From contig JABABA010000016.1 of assembly GCA_014238415.1 (NCBI GenBank), forward strand, positions 24,403 to 88,402: a DNA stretch of 64,000 nucleotides. Reading direction: 5' to 3'. This DNA is from Planctomycetota bacterium (lineage in GTDB: Bacteria > Planctomycetota > UBA1135 > GCA-002686595). Made by a program: the position numbers and the translations under genes. Shown here piece by piece: positions 45,291 to 52,347 of this stretch (position 1 is its first letter; each line of letters begins with the position of its first letter). The notes beneath the pieces are model-generated. The model saw nothing but the letters and a program-made list of their open reading frames with translations, was not told the DNA's origin and did not search any database.

Positions 45291-46372
45291 GTGAGCAGCC
45301 CCCCCACACCCAGACCCGCCTCGTGTCATTGGATGTGCTGCGCGGGCTCGACATGTTGGTGATCATCGGTGGCGCAGCAATTGTGCGGCAATTGAATATT
45401 GTCTACGGGGGCTCCTTCCTGGGGAGCCTGGCCCATCAACTTGAACACGCCGAGTGGCACGGCTTTCGATTCTATGACCTGATCTTCCCGCTCTTCCTGT
45501 TCCTCTCGGGAGCGAGTCTGCCCCTCTCCCTGGAACGGCGGATGCAGGCGGGAGCCGCAAGGAAGCCACTGGTCTTAAGCGCCCTGCGCCGGGCTCTCGT
45601 GCTGGTACTGCTGGGTGTGCTCTACAACGGAGCGTTGAGTTTGGATGGCAGCGAGTTGCGCTACGCCAGCGTGCTAGGGCGCATCGGTCTGGCTTGGTTC
45701 GGAGCAGCTCTGGCTGTGATCTTCTTGAGCCGTAAGGGACAGCTGCGGTTGATCGTTGGGATCCTGCTTGGCTATTGGGCCATGCTCGCCTGGGTTCCCG
45801 TGCCCGGCTGGGGCGCAGGGGATCTCTCACCGGGTCACAACTTGACCGACTGGATCGACCAACAACTGCTGCCCGGTCGACTGTACCGAGGCGACCGCGA
45901 CCCCGAGGGTATCTTGGGAATCCTGCCCGCCGTCGCCACGGCCATGATGGGCGCCTGTGCCGGAAGAGTGCTCATGGAAAAGGCACCCTCCCATCGCTGG
46001 CGAGCAGTCAAGCTGATTGTCGCCGGCATATTGGCGGTTGGACTCGCAGCCATCTGGCATAGGTTCCTCCCGATCAACAAGAATCTCTGGACCTCGTCTT
46101 TCACTCTTTTGTGTGCTGGCTTCAGTTCTTGGTTGCTTGGAATCACCAGCTACTGGCTTGACGGTCCCAAACAACACAAGTGGACCCTGCCTCTGCTCGT
46201 GATTGGCGCAAATTCCATCACGGCTTACCTCTTGCACCGCTTCTTGAACTTCGAAGGACTCGCCAATGCTCTCTTCCTGACACGGGGCCTGAACGAATTG
46301 GTGGGGGCCCTCGTTCTGCAGTGGCTGCTGTTGTGGATGCTGTATCGGCGGGGCTGGTTCCTCAGGGTCTAG
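45287..46372 (+). CDS. DUF5009 membrane protein (HGSNAT/NagX-like)
   Basis: The 361-residue protein has about ten membrane helices. It opens TRLVSLDVLRGLDMLVIIGG, the signature of DUF5009, related to heparan-alpha-glucosaminide N-acetyltransferase and the acyltransferase-3 superfamily. HGFRFYDLIFPLFLFLSG contains the conserved FYDLIFP motif with nearby His. It may move an acetyl group from the cytoplasm to an amino sugar outside. Overlap with the PIG-L deacetylase gene links it to amino-sugar chemistry. Confidence 0.86.
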   Translation: MSEQPPHTQTRLVSLDVLRGLDMLVIIGGAAIVRQLNIVYGGSFLGSLAHQLEHAEWHGFRFYDLIFPLFLFLSGASLPLSLERRMQAGAARKPLVLSALRRALVLVLLGVLYNGALSLDGSELRYASVLGRIGLAWFGAALAVIFLSRKGQLRLIVGILLGYWAMLAWVPVPGWGAGDLSPGHNLTDWIDQQLLPGRLYRGDRDPEGILGILPAVATAMMGACAGRVLMEKAPSHRWRAVKLIVAGILAVGLAAIWHRFLPINKNLWTSSFTLLCAGFSSWLLGITSYWLDGPKQHKWTLPLLVIGANSITAYLLHRFLNFEGLANALFLTRGLNELVGALVLQWLLLWMLYRRGWFLRV

Positions 46373-46448
46373 GGGCTCGTTGGTTGACCTGGAGCCGCTT
46401 TGGAGAGTGCCGATTTCCTCCCCGGTACAACCCACGAGATCTTTCCAC

Positions 46449-46513
46449 GCCAAAAAAAACGGCCCTGTGGTGCCGTAGAACAGCCCTGCCAGGGAGAAAT
46501 GAGCTTTTTTGGC
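46449..46513 (+). other. Possible structured RNA: long-range stem enclosing two hairpins
   Basis: GCCAAAAAA (46449-46457) can pair with TTTTTTGGC (46505-46513). Inside it, ACGGC (46459-46463) pairs with GCCGT (46472-46476), and CCCT (46484-46487) with AGGG (46491-46494). The layout is a small three-way junction in the gap upstream of the 69-residue ORF at 46559. It matches no riboswitch class I know. It could equally be a weak bidirectional terminator after the DUF5009 gene. Confidence 0.35.
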
Positions 46514-46558
46514 CCCGGACCTGCCGGGCGGCCGGATGCGCGTCTGGAGGTAATCCCA

Positions 46559-46768
46559 ATGACCCTAGCCCTCTTGATTCTAACCGCCTTTGTGGCGCCG
46601 CCCCTTATGCTGGCGTTCACTCTTGGCCATACCGGGCAGTTGCCCTCTCCGCCCCTTCCGCCCCATCAGCAGGAGTGGCCCCACGCCATGGGCCCCTACC
46701 GCAGTGCAAGCGAGATTCCGCGCCCGCCCAGTTGCATGCCCTTGGAAGAGATGCGCTGGATCTGCTAG
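46559..46768 (+). CDS. Small predicted membrane protein, 69 residues
   Basis: GGAGG at 46546-46550 sits 8 bases before the ATG, a strong ribosome site that marks this start although the frame extends upstream to a TTG at 46400. The product has one hydrophobic helix (MTLALLILTAFVAPPLMLAF) and a proline-rich soluble tail ending PLEEMRWIC. No family is recognised. It lies between the DUF5009 gene and a very strong hairpin, on the plus strand, convergent with dnaK. Confidence 0.55.
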   Translation: MTLALLILTAFVAPPLMLAFTLGHTGQLPSPPLPPHQQEWPHAMGPYRSASEIPRPPSCMPLEEMRWIC

Positions 46769-46791
46769 CACTCCTGCCCACTGAACTCAGT

Positions 46792-46839
46792 AACGCGCGC
46801 CGGCCGCGTCTCCTAACAGAGACGCGGCCGGCGCGCGTT
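46792..46839. terminator. Bidirectional terminator-like 21-bp perfect hairpin
   Basis: Positions 46792-46812 are perfectly complementary to 46819-46839, giving a 21-bp GC-rich stem with a 6-base loop (CTAACA). It stands between two convergent genes, the small ORF ending at 46768 and dnaK ending at 46888. The flanks are AA/TTT, a short but symmetric U-run on either strand. Its position and symmetry suit a shared terminator. Confidence 0.75.
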
Positions 46840-46887
46840 TGAGTCCGGACTCTACGGATGATGGGTCCGGCCAAGATCTGAAACGGG

Positions 46888-48795
46888 TCAGCTCTTGACT
46901 TCGAAGTCGGCGTCCACCGGCTCGTCGTCTCCGTTGCCATTATCTGCGTTCGAAGCATCTTCAGCACCTGCAGCTGAGGCAGCCTCAGCCTGTTGAGCCT
47001 CTTGCACAGCCTGACCAAGCTTCATGGCCTTTTGCTGGAAAGCCTCAAGGGATGCATCCAAGGCAGCCTTGTCATCACCGGCGGCGTGCTTCTCAAGATC
47101 CGCAATAGCGGCCTCGATCTCCGCCTTGTCCTCTTCCGAGAGTTTGTCGCCGTGCTCGGTCATCTGTTTCTTGGCCTCGTGCACGATCTGGTCGGCCTGG
47201 TTCTTCTGGTCTATCAACTCACGACGGACCTGATCGACCTCTTTGTTGGCCTCAGCTTCCTTGTGCATGCGCTCCACTTCCTCGTCGGTCAGGCCAGAGT
47301 TGGCTTCAATCTTGATCGACTGCTCCTTGCCGGTACCCTTGTCCACAGCCTTGACATGCAGAATGCCGTTGGCGTCCAGGTCAAAGGAGACCTCGATCTG
47401 GGGTGTGCCGCGCTGGGCAGGGGGCAGGTCGGATAGCACGAAGTTCCCCAGCAGACGGTTGTCGTTGGCGAACTCCCGCTCTCCCTGATAGACCTTGATG
47501 TCCACCGAGGGCTGATTGTCCTGAGCAGTAGAGAAGACCTGGGACTTGCTGGTGGGAATCGTCGTATTGCGCTCCACCAGAGCGGTCATCACGCCCCCAA
47601 GCGTCTCAATGCCCAGTGAAAGAGGTGTCACGTCCAAGAGCTGCACGCCCTTGACCTCGCCTGCGAGCACTCCACCTTGGATGGCGGCACCCAAGGCCAC
47701 AACCTCGTCCGGATTCACACCACGGTTGGGTTCCTTGCCAAAGTACTCCGTAACCACCTTCTGCACCATGGGGATGCGGGTAGATCCACCGACCAGGAGA
47801 ACATCGTCGATGGCACCGGGTTGCAGATCCGCGTCCTTGAGCGCTTGCTTGACAGGCAGCATGGATCGCTCCACAAGCTCCCCTACCAAGGACTCGAACT
47901 TGGCCCGAGTGATGTTCTGGGTCAGGTGCTTGGGTCCGCTGGCATCTGCGCTGATGAAGGGCAGGTTGATGTCGCTGGCCTGAGCCGTGGACAACTCGCA
48001 CTTGGTCTTCTCGCATGCCTCCTTGAGACGCTGCAGAGCCATGGGGTCCTCGCGCAGATCAACTCCCTGCTCTCGTTTGAAGCCATCAGCCACAAAGTTC
48101 ACCAGGATATCGTCAAAATCATCACCGCCCAGGTGGGTATCCCCGTTGGTGGCCAAGACCTCAAAAACCCCATCACCAATGTCGAGTACCGAAATGTCGA
48201 AGGTACCGCCGCCCAGGTCATAGACTGCCACTTTGCCCTCTTTCTTCTTGTCGAGGCCAAAGGCAAGGGTTGCCGCAGTGGGTTCGTTGATGATGCGTTC
48301 CACGACCAGGCCGGCGATGGTGCCTGCGTCCTTGGTTGCCTGGCGTTGACTGTCATTGAAATAGGCGGGTACCGTGATTACTGCACGCTCGACCTTCTCA
48401 CCCAGATGTGCTTCGGCGGCCTCCTTGAGGGATGAGAGCACCAGGGCGCTGATTTCAGGGGGTGTGTACTCCTTGTCCCCCATGTCTACTTTGACCAGAT
48501 CTTCGGGACCGCCCACCAACTTGAAGGGAACGGACTTCTCTTCCTGGGCGACCTCATGGTGCCGACGGCCCATGAAACGCTTGATGGAAGCGATGGTGCG
48601 AGTGGGGTTGGTAACCGCCTGGCGCTTGGCTGCGGCACCCACAAGACGCTGGCCGTCAGCGGTGAATGCCACCACGCTAGGGGTGGTGCGGTTGCCTTCG
48701 AGGTTGGTGATGACGAGAGGCTCGCCGCCTTCCAGTACTGAAACCACCGAGTTGGTGGTGCCCAGGTCAATGCCGATAATCTTGGAGTTGCTCAT
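46888..48795 (-). CDS. dnaK: Chaperone DnaK (Hsp70)
   Basis: ATP-dependent cytoplasmic chaperone. The 635-residue protein carries the three Hsp70 signatures: [37 protein letters not shown] and [15 protein letters not shown]. The substrate-binding domain ([19 protein letters not shown]) and helical lid follow. The last residues VDADFEVKS are the usual acidic end. No grpE or dnaJ is next to it, unlike many bacteria. Upstream there is a 6-bp inverted repeat (48806-48823) in the leader and a sigma54-like sequence; no CIRCE element is visible. Confidence 0.98.
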   Translation of the reverse strand: MSNSKIIGIDLGTTNSVVSVLEGGEPLVITNLEGNRTTPSVVAFTADGQRLVGAAAKRQAVTNPTRTIASIKRFMGRRHHEVAQEEKSVPFKLVGGPEDLVKVDMGDKEYTPPEISALVLSSLKEAAEAHLGEKVERAVITVPAYFNDSQRQATKDAGTIAGLVVERIINEPTAATLAFGLDKKKEGKVAVYDLGGGTFDISVLDIGDGVFEVLATNGDTHLGGDDFDDILVNFVADGFKREQGVDLREDPMALQRLKEACEKTKCELSTAQASDINLPFISADASGPKHLTQNITRAKFESLVGELVERSMLPVKQALKDADLQPGAIDDVLLVGGSTRIPMVQKVVTEYFGKEPNRGVNPDEVVALGAAIQGGVLAGEVKGVQLLDVTPLSLGIETLGGVMTALVERNTTIPTSKSQVFSTAQDNQPSVDIKVYQGEREFANDNRLLGNFVLSDLPPAQRGTPQIEVSFDLDANGILHVKAVDKGTGKEQSIKIEANSGLTDEEVERMHKEAEANKEVDQVRRELIDQKNQADQIVHEAKKQMTEHGDKLSEEDKAEIEAAIADLEKHAAGDDKAALDASLEAFQQKAMKLGQAVQEAQQAEAASAAGAEDASNADNGNGDDEPVDADFEVKS

Positions 48796-48839
48796 GGTTG
48801 TCTTGCCCCGGCACGATCCGGGGATTGTGCTGCTGATAG

Positions 48840-48855
48840 TTCAAACCCCGTGCCA
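48840..48855 (-). promoter_or_regulatory. Sigma54-like -24/-12 sequence upstream of dnaK
   Basis: On the minus strand TGGCACG-GGGT-TTGAA ends about 45 bases before the dnaK start. The -24 half TGGCACG is perfect; the -12 half TTGAA deviates from TTGCA/T at the usually invariant C. A sigma54-activator gene is the next gene upstream. The degenerate -12 keeps this tentative. Confidence 0.25.
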
Positions 48856-48945
48856 GGGACCAGTGAACGCCCTAAGCCTATGCACCGTAATGGGTTAGGA
48901 AGACCTAGAGGGATCAGTCAAGGCCCAGATTGCGCCAGATTGGCA

Positions 48946-48986
48946 GGCCCCAAGGGGCCGGGATCAGGGACCTGCCAGGGTGGCAG
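48946..48986. other. Two adjacent GC-rich hairpins downstream of the NtrC-type gene
   Basis: GGCCCC/GGGGCC (48946-48959) and CTGCCA/TGGCAG around GGG (48972-48986) lie 13-53 bases after the stop of the minus-strand regulator gene. They could stop or stabilise its transcript but no T-tract follows. The rest of the gap to dnaK holds no gene. Confidence 0.3.
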
Positions 48987-48998
48987 ACAGCCCAGTGG

Positions 48999-50384
48999 CT
49001 ACTGCAGCCCGTACTCCTTGATCTTGCGGTAGAGGGTCCGTTCCCCGATTCCCAACACCTTGGCAGTGCGCTCACGGTTGTCCTCCATCAGTTCCAGGTT
49101 GGCTTTGATCAGAGCCTGTTCCATTTCTGCCAGGGAGCGTCCAGCCAGATCCAACTGTCCCCCGCGGGATTTTCCATCCCCGGCCAGAACAGTCTCGGGC
49201 AGATCCTCGATCTGCAGGGTCTCTCCTTGGGCCAGGAGCACCATGTTCTCCACAGCGTTGCGCAACTCGCGCACATTGCCCGGCCAATCATGACGAGCCA
49301 GGACCGCGCGAGCCTCGGCGGAGATGCCGGTCACAGGTCGGCCATGTTCCGCCGCCAGGGTGCGCACGAAGTACTCCAGTAGAAGCGGAAGATCTCCAAC
49401 TCGATCCCGAAGCGGCGGCAGGTCGATGCTCACCACCTGCAAACGGAACAACAAGTCCTCGCGGAAGGTCCCCTCGGCCACCATGCTGCGTAGATCTCGA
49501 TTGGTGGCGGCCACCAGACGGATATCGACCTTTTTGGGCTCGTGCCCACCCACCTGCACAACCTCGCGGCTCTCCAACACGCGAAGGAGTTTGGCTTGGG
49601 TCTCAAGTGGCATGTCCCCCACCTCATCCAAGAACAGGGTGCCACCGTCAGCATAGGCGATCCGTCCCTGCTTCTCTGCCACTGCACCGGTGAAGGCCCC
49701 GCGCTTATGGCCAAAGAGCTCCGATTCGATCAAACCTTCGCTCATGGCCGCACAATTGACCGCCACAAAATTGTTCTTGGAACGCAGACTTCCCCGGTGC
49801 AGGGCACGCGCTACCAGTTCCTTGCCCGTCCCGCTCTCACCAAGAATCAATACTGTCGCGTGGGTCGCAGACACCTGTGAAACCACCTGGAAAACGCGCT
49901 GCATCTGGGGCGAATGCCCCAAGATCCCCTCCAGACCAAAGCGTTCGTCCAGCTGACGACGCAGGTCCTCGTTCTGACGCTTGAGTTCCTCGTGATCCGC
50001 CAGGAGCCGCGCACGATCCACCGCCCGGCTCAGCTTGGCGCGCAATTCCGGCAGGCTCACCGGTTTTGCAATGTAGTCCTCTGCCCCGTGTCGCATGGCG
50101 TCAACGGCGGTTTCGATGGTGGCATGGCCGGTAATCAGGAGCACTGGCGTGGTTGGGTGCAAACTGCGCGACTCACGCAGGAGATCGAGTCCTGAAACAT
50201 CTGCCATCACCAGATCGGTCAGCACAACATCAAAAGAATCGGCCCGCAGCAACTCCAACGCCTCGGCGCCTCCGTGGACCACCTTGCATTCGTAGCCATC
50301 CATCTCAAGAGCATCCTGCAGAGACTCTGCATGAGCCACATCGTCATCAACAATCAGCAGAGAAGGAATTGCGGCTTCACTCAT
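48999..50384 (-). CDS. Sigma54-dependent response regulator (NtrC family)
   Basis: The start ATG 50384 overlaps the 3' end of the kinase gene by 8 bases. The 461-residue protein has a receiver domain with acidic pocket LIVDDD and phosphoacceptor Asp57 (VVLTDLVM), an AAA+ domain with Walker A GESGTGKE (182-189), the sigma54-contacting GAFTGA loop (229-234) and GGTLFLDEVG, and a Fis-type helix-turn-helix at the end (NRERTAKVLGIGERTLYRKI). It activates sigma54 promoters on phosphorylation. The target is unknown; the dnaK gene downstream has a loosely sigma54-like upstream sequence. Confidence 0.95.
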   Translation of the reverse strand: MSEAAIPSLLIVDDDVAHAESLQDALEMDGYECKVVHGGAEALELLRADSFDVVLTDLVMADVSGLDLLRESRSLHPTTPVLLITGHATIETAVDAMRHGAEDYIAKPVSLPELRAKLSRAVDRARLLADHEELKRQNEDLRRQLDERFGLEGILGHSPQMQRVFQVVSQVSATHATVLILGESGTGKELVARALHRGSLRSKNNFVAVNCAAMSEGLIESELFGHKRGAFTGAVAEKQGRIAYADGGTLFLDEVGDMPLETQAKLLRVLESREVVQVGGHEPKKVDIRLVAATNRDLRSMVAEGTFREDLLFRLQVVSIDLPPLRDRVGDLPLLLEYFVRTLAAEHGRPVTGISAEARAVLARHDWPGNVRELRNAVENMVLLAQGETLQIEDLPETVLAGDGKSRGGQLDLAGRSLAEMEQALIKANLELMEDNRERTAKVLGIGERTLYRKIKEYGLQ

Positions 50385-51141
50385 GGTCGTCTTCCTGTTC
50401 AACGCTGGACTCAGCCTCTGGAGTTTCAACATCCCTCGTGCCGGTCACTTCCTGCACCAGGGGCAATGTAATGGTGAAGCTCGTTCCGCGCCCTTTCTCA
50501 CTGATCACCCCGATTGTGCCCTCGTGCTGCAGGACAATGCGGCGAACAGTTGAAAGGCCCAGACCCGTGCCGTCGCGTTTGGTAGACCAATACATGTCAA
50601 AGCAATGCTCCAATTCTTCTGGATCCATACCAATGCCCGTATCCGTGATCACCAACTGCGCGCGGGAACCCACCCGCTGAACCTGCAGTATCAACTCGCC
50701 TCCGCCCGGCATTGCCTGACGGGCGTTGACCATGAGATTGATAACCATCTGGCGCATGACGCCTTCGTCCAGGAGGACCAGGGGCAGGCCACTCTCCAAG
50801 TCGGAGAGAACGCGGATGTCGTGTTTACTATGTTCGGGCTCCATGAACTCCAGAACCTCGTGCACCAACGCGACCAGGTCTCCCGGTTGCCGATTGACCA
50901 GTCCGCCGCGGGCATAATGCAGAAAGTCATCCAGGATCCCCTCCAACCGACTGACTTCCCGCTGCAACGTATTCACGCGCTTGGTCACCCTGCGGGAGCG
51001 CGGATCGTCGGCCCCTGCCCGGGTGAACTCCTCCTCCAGAAGCGTCAAGTTGATCGCCATGGTGGAGAGCGGGTTCTTGATCTCGTGCGCCAGACCCCGG
51101 GCCAGGCGCGTCAGCAGATCTTCGTCGGAGACGGTCTGCAT
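50377..51141 (-). CDS. Soluble histidine kinase lacking a sensor domain
   Basis: ATG 51141 gives 254 residues: HisKA domain with phospho-His19 (LARGLAHEIKNPLSTM), then N-box MVINLMVNARQAMPGGG, G1 ITDTGIGM and G2 GTGLGLSTV of the ATPase domain. No membrane helix or PAS/GAF sensor precedes it; a GTG at 51168 would add only 9 residues. The open frame further upstream overlaps the divergent gene and lacks family sequence. The kinase partners the NtrC-type regulator that overlaps it. The signal must come from another protein or from the HisKA region itself. Confidence 0.88.
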   Translation of the reverse strand: MQTVSDEDLLTRLARGLAHEIKNPLSTMAINLTLLEEEFTRAGADDPRSRRVTKRVNTLQREVSRLEGILDDFLHYARGGLVNRQPGDLVALVHEVLEFMEPEHSKHDIRVLSDLESGLPLVLLDEGVMRQMVINLMVNARQAMPGGGELILQVQRVGSRAQLVITDTGIGMDPEELEHCFDMYWSTKRDGTGLGLSTVRRIVLQHEGTIGVISEKGRGTSFTITLPLVQEVTGTRDVETPEAESSVEQEDDHE

Positions 51142-51255
51142 AGTGGGCTGGCTGTCGGGATCAGGCACGATGGGGATTGCGGGGGAAGGGGCCAGAAGTC
51201 TTCGTTTAGCCCAAGGAAGGCGATAGGCTAGCCCACGGCCCTCCCCCCGGCAGCC

Positions 51256-52347
51256 GTGATTCAGACCCTCGAGTTCCCCGACAGCGCCTCCCCGGAGGCA
51301 AAAACCCTCCAGGACGCCCTGCGTGTGCTGGGCGAGGGCGGAATCCTTGTGCTGCCCACGGAGACGGTCTATGGCCTCGCCGCACGCGCCGACCTGCCTG
51401 CAGCCCTCGGACGCCTGAGGGAAATCAAGGGCCGGGCCAGGGATCAGCCCTTCACCTGGCATCTGGCCAGCGCTTCAAGAGCACTCCTGGACAGCCCCTG
51501 GCCCAAACTCATGGGGCGCATGGCCGAGCGCTACTGGCCCGGGCCCCTGACCCTTGTCCGAGAGTCCTCGGCTCAAACAGAACAGCAGGACCTAGCAGAG
51601 GTGATCCAGGACGGCTGGCTCGGCGTGCGTGTGCCCGCCCACAAGGGCACCCTGGCTCTGCTCGAAAGCGCCCCCTTTCCAATCGTCGCCACCAGCGCCA
51701 ATCCTTCCGGCTCACCCGCGGCATTGGATGCCCGCACAGCCCAGGAAAATCTGGCTGCGCTCCCGGATCTCATTCTCGACGGAGGTCCGATCAAACGGGG
51801 ACAGGACTCGACGGTCCTGCGGGTCGGACCCGGACAGTTCAGCCTCCTGCGCGAGGGACTTATCTCCCTGGAAGACCTGAAGCGAACAGCGGGCCTCAAA
51901 ATCGCCATGATCTGCACCGGAAACACCTGCCGCTCGCCCATGGCCGAGGGTTTGACGCGTGCACTCTTGACCGAGGCCCTGGGCACAGACCCCGGCACTT
52001 TCGGCTTCGAAATCCAATCCATGGGGACCAGCGCCATGGATGGCATGGCACCCAGCGACCACTCCTGTGTGGCTCTGGCGGAACAGGGGCTCAGTTTGGT
52101 GGATCATCGGGCCCAGTGCGCCAGCCCCGAGCGGGTACTGAAAATGGACCGGGTCTACTGCATGACCGGCTCGCACATGCAGAGTCTGCTGACCAGCCTG
52201 CCACCCGGTCGTGGCCCAACGGTGGAGTTGCTTTCACCTGAAGGTCTAGATGTGCCTGATCCCTACGGAGGGTCCTTGGACCAATACCGCCGAACCCGCG
52301 ACTTGATCAACGCATCCTTGAAGCAGCGCCTTACGGATTGGATTTAG
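51256..52347 (+). CDS. Fusion: threonylcarbamoyl-AMP synthase (TsaC/Sua5) + low-molecular-weight phosphatase
   Basis: Starts at a GTG (51256). Residues 1-205 are a YrdC-type domain (VLPTETVYGLAARAD, KGR at 58-60, WPGPLTLV, RVPAHKG, ATSANPSG), which makes threonylcarbamoyl-AMP for t6A modification of tRNAs reading ANN codons. Residues 214-363 are a low-molecular-weight phosphatase: P-loop CTGNTCRS with Cys220 and Arg226, general acid Asp335 in DVPDPYGGS. Thr224 is the position where the Bacillus arginine phosphatase YwlE has Thr and tyrosine phosphatases have Ile. In Bacillus ywlC (Sua5) and ywlE are near neighbours; here they are one chain. Confidence 0.9.
   Translation: MIQTLEFPDSASPEAKTLQDALRVLGEGGILVLPTETVYGLAARADLPAALGRLREIKGRARDQPFTWHLASASRALLDSPWPKLMGRMAERYWPGPLTLVRESSAQTEQQDLAEVIQDGWLGVRVPAHKGTLALLESAPFPIVATSANPSGSPAALDARTAQENLAALPDLILDGGPIKRGQDSTVLRVGPGQFSLLREGLISLEDLKRTAGLKIAMICTGNTCRSPMAEGLTRALLTEALGTDPGTFGFEIQSMGTSAMDGMAPSDHSCVALAEQGLSLVDHRAQCASPERVLKMDRVYCMTGSHMQSLLTSLPPGRGPTVELLSPEGLDVPDPYGGSLDQYRRTRDLINASLKQRLTDWI

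Noticed and set aside
46400..46558. Longer form of the small ORF starting at a TTG at 46400
   Set aside because: The added 53 residues are Pro/Gly-rich and lie across the possible RNA structure; the strong GGAGG belongs to the ATG at 46559.
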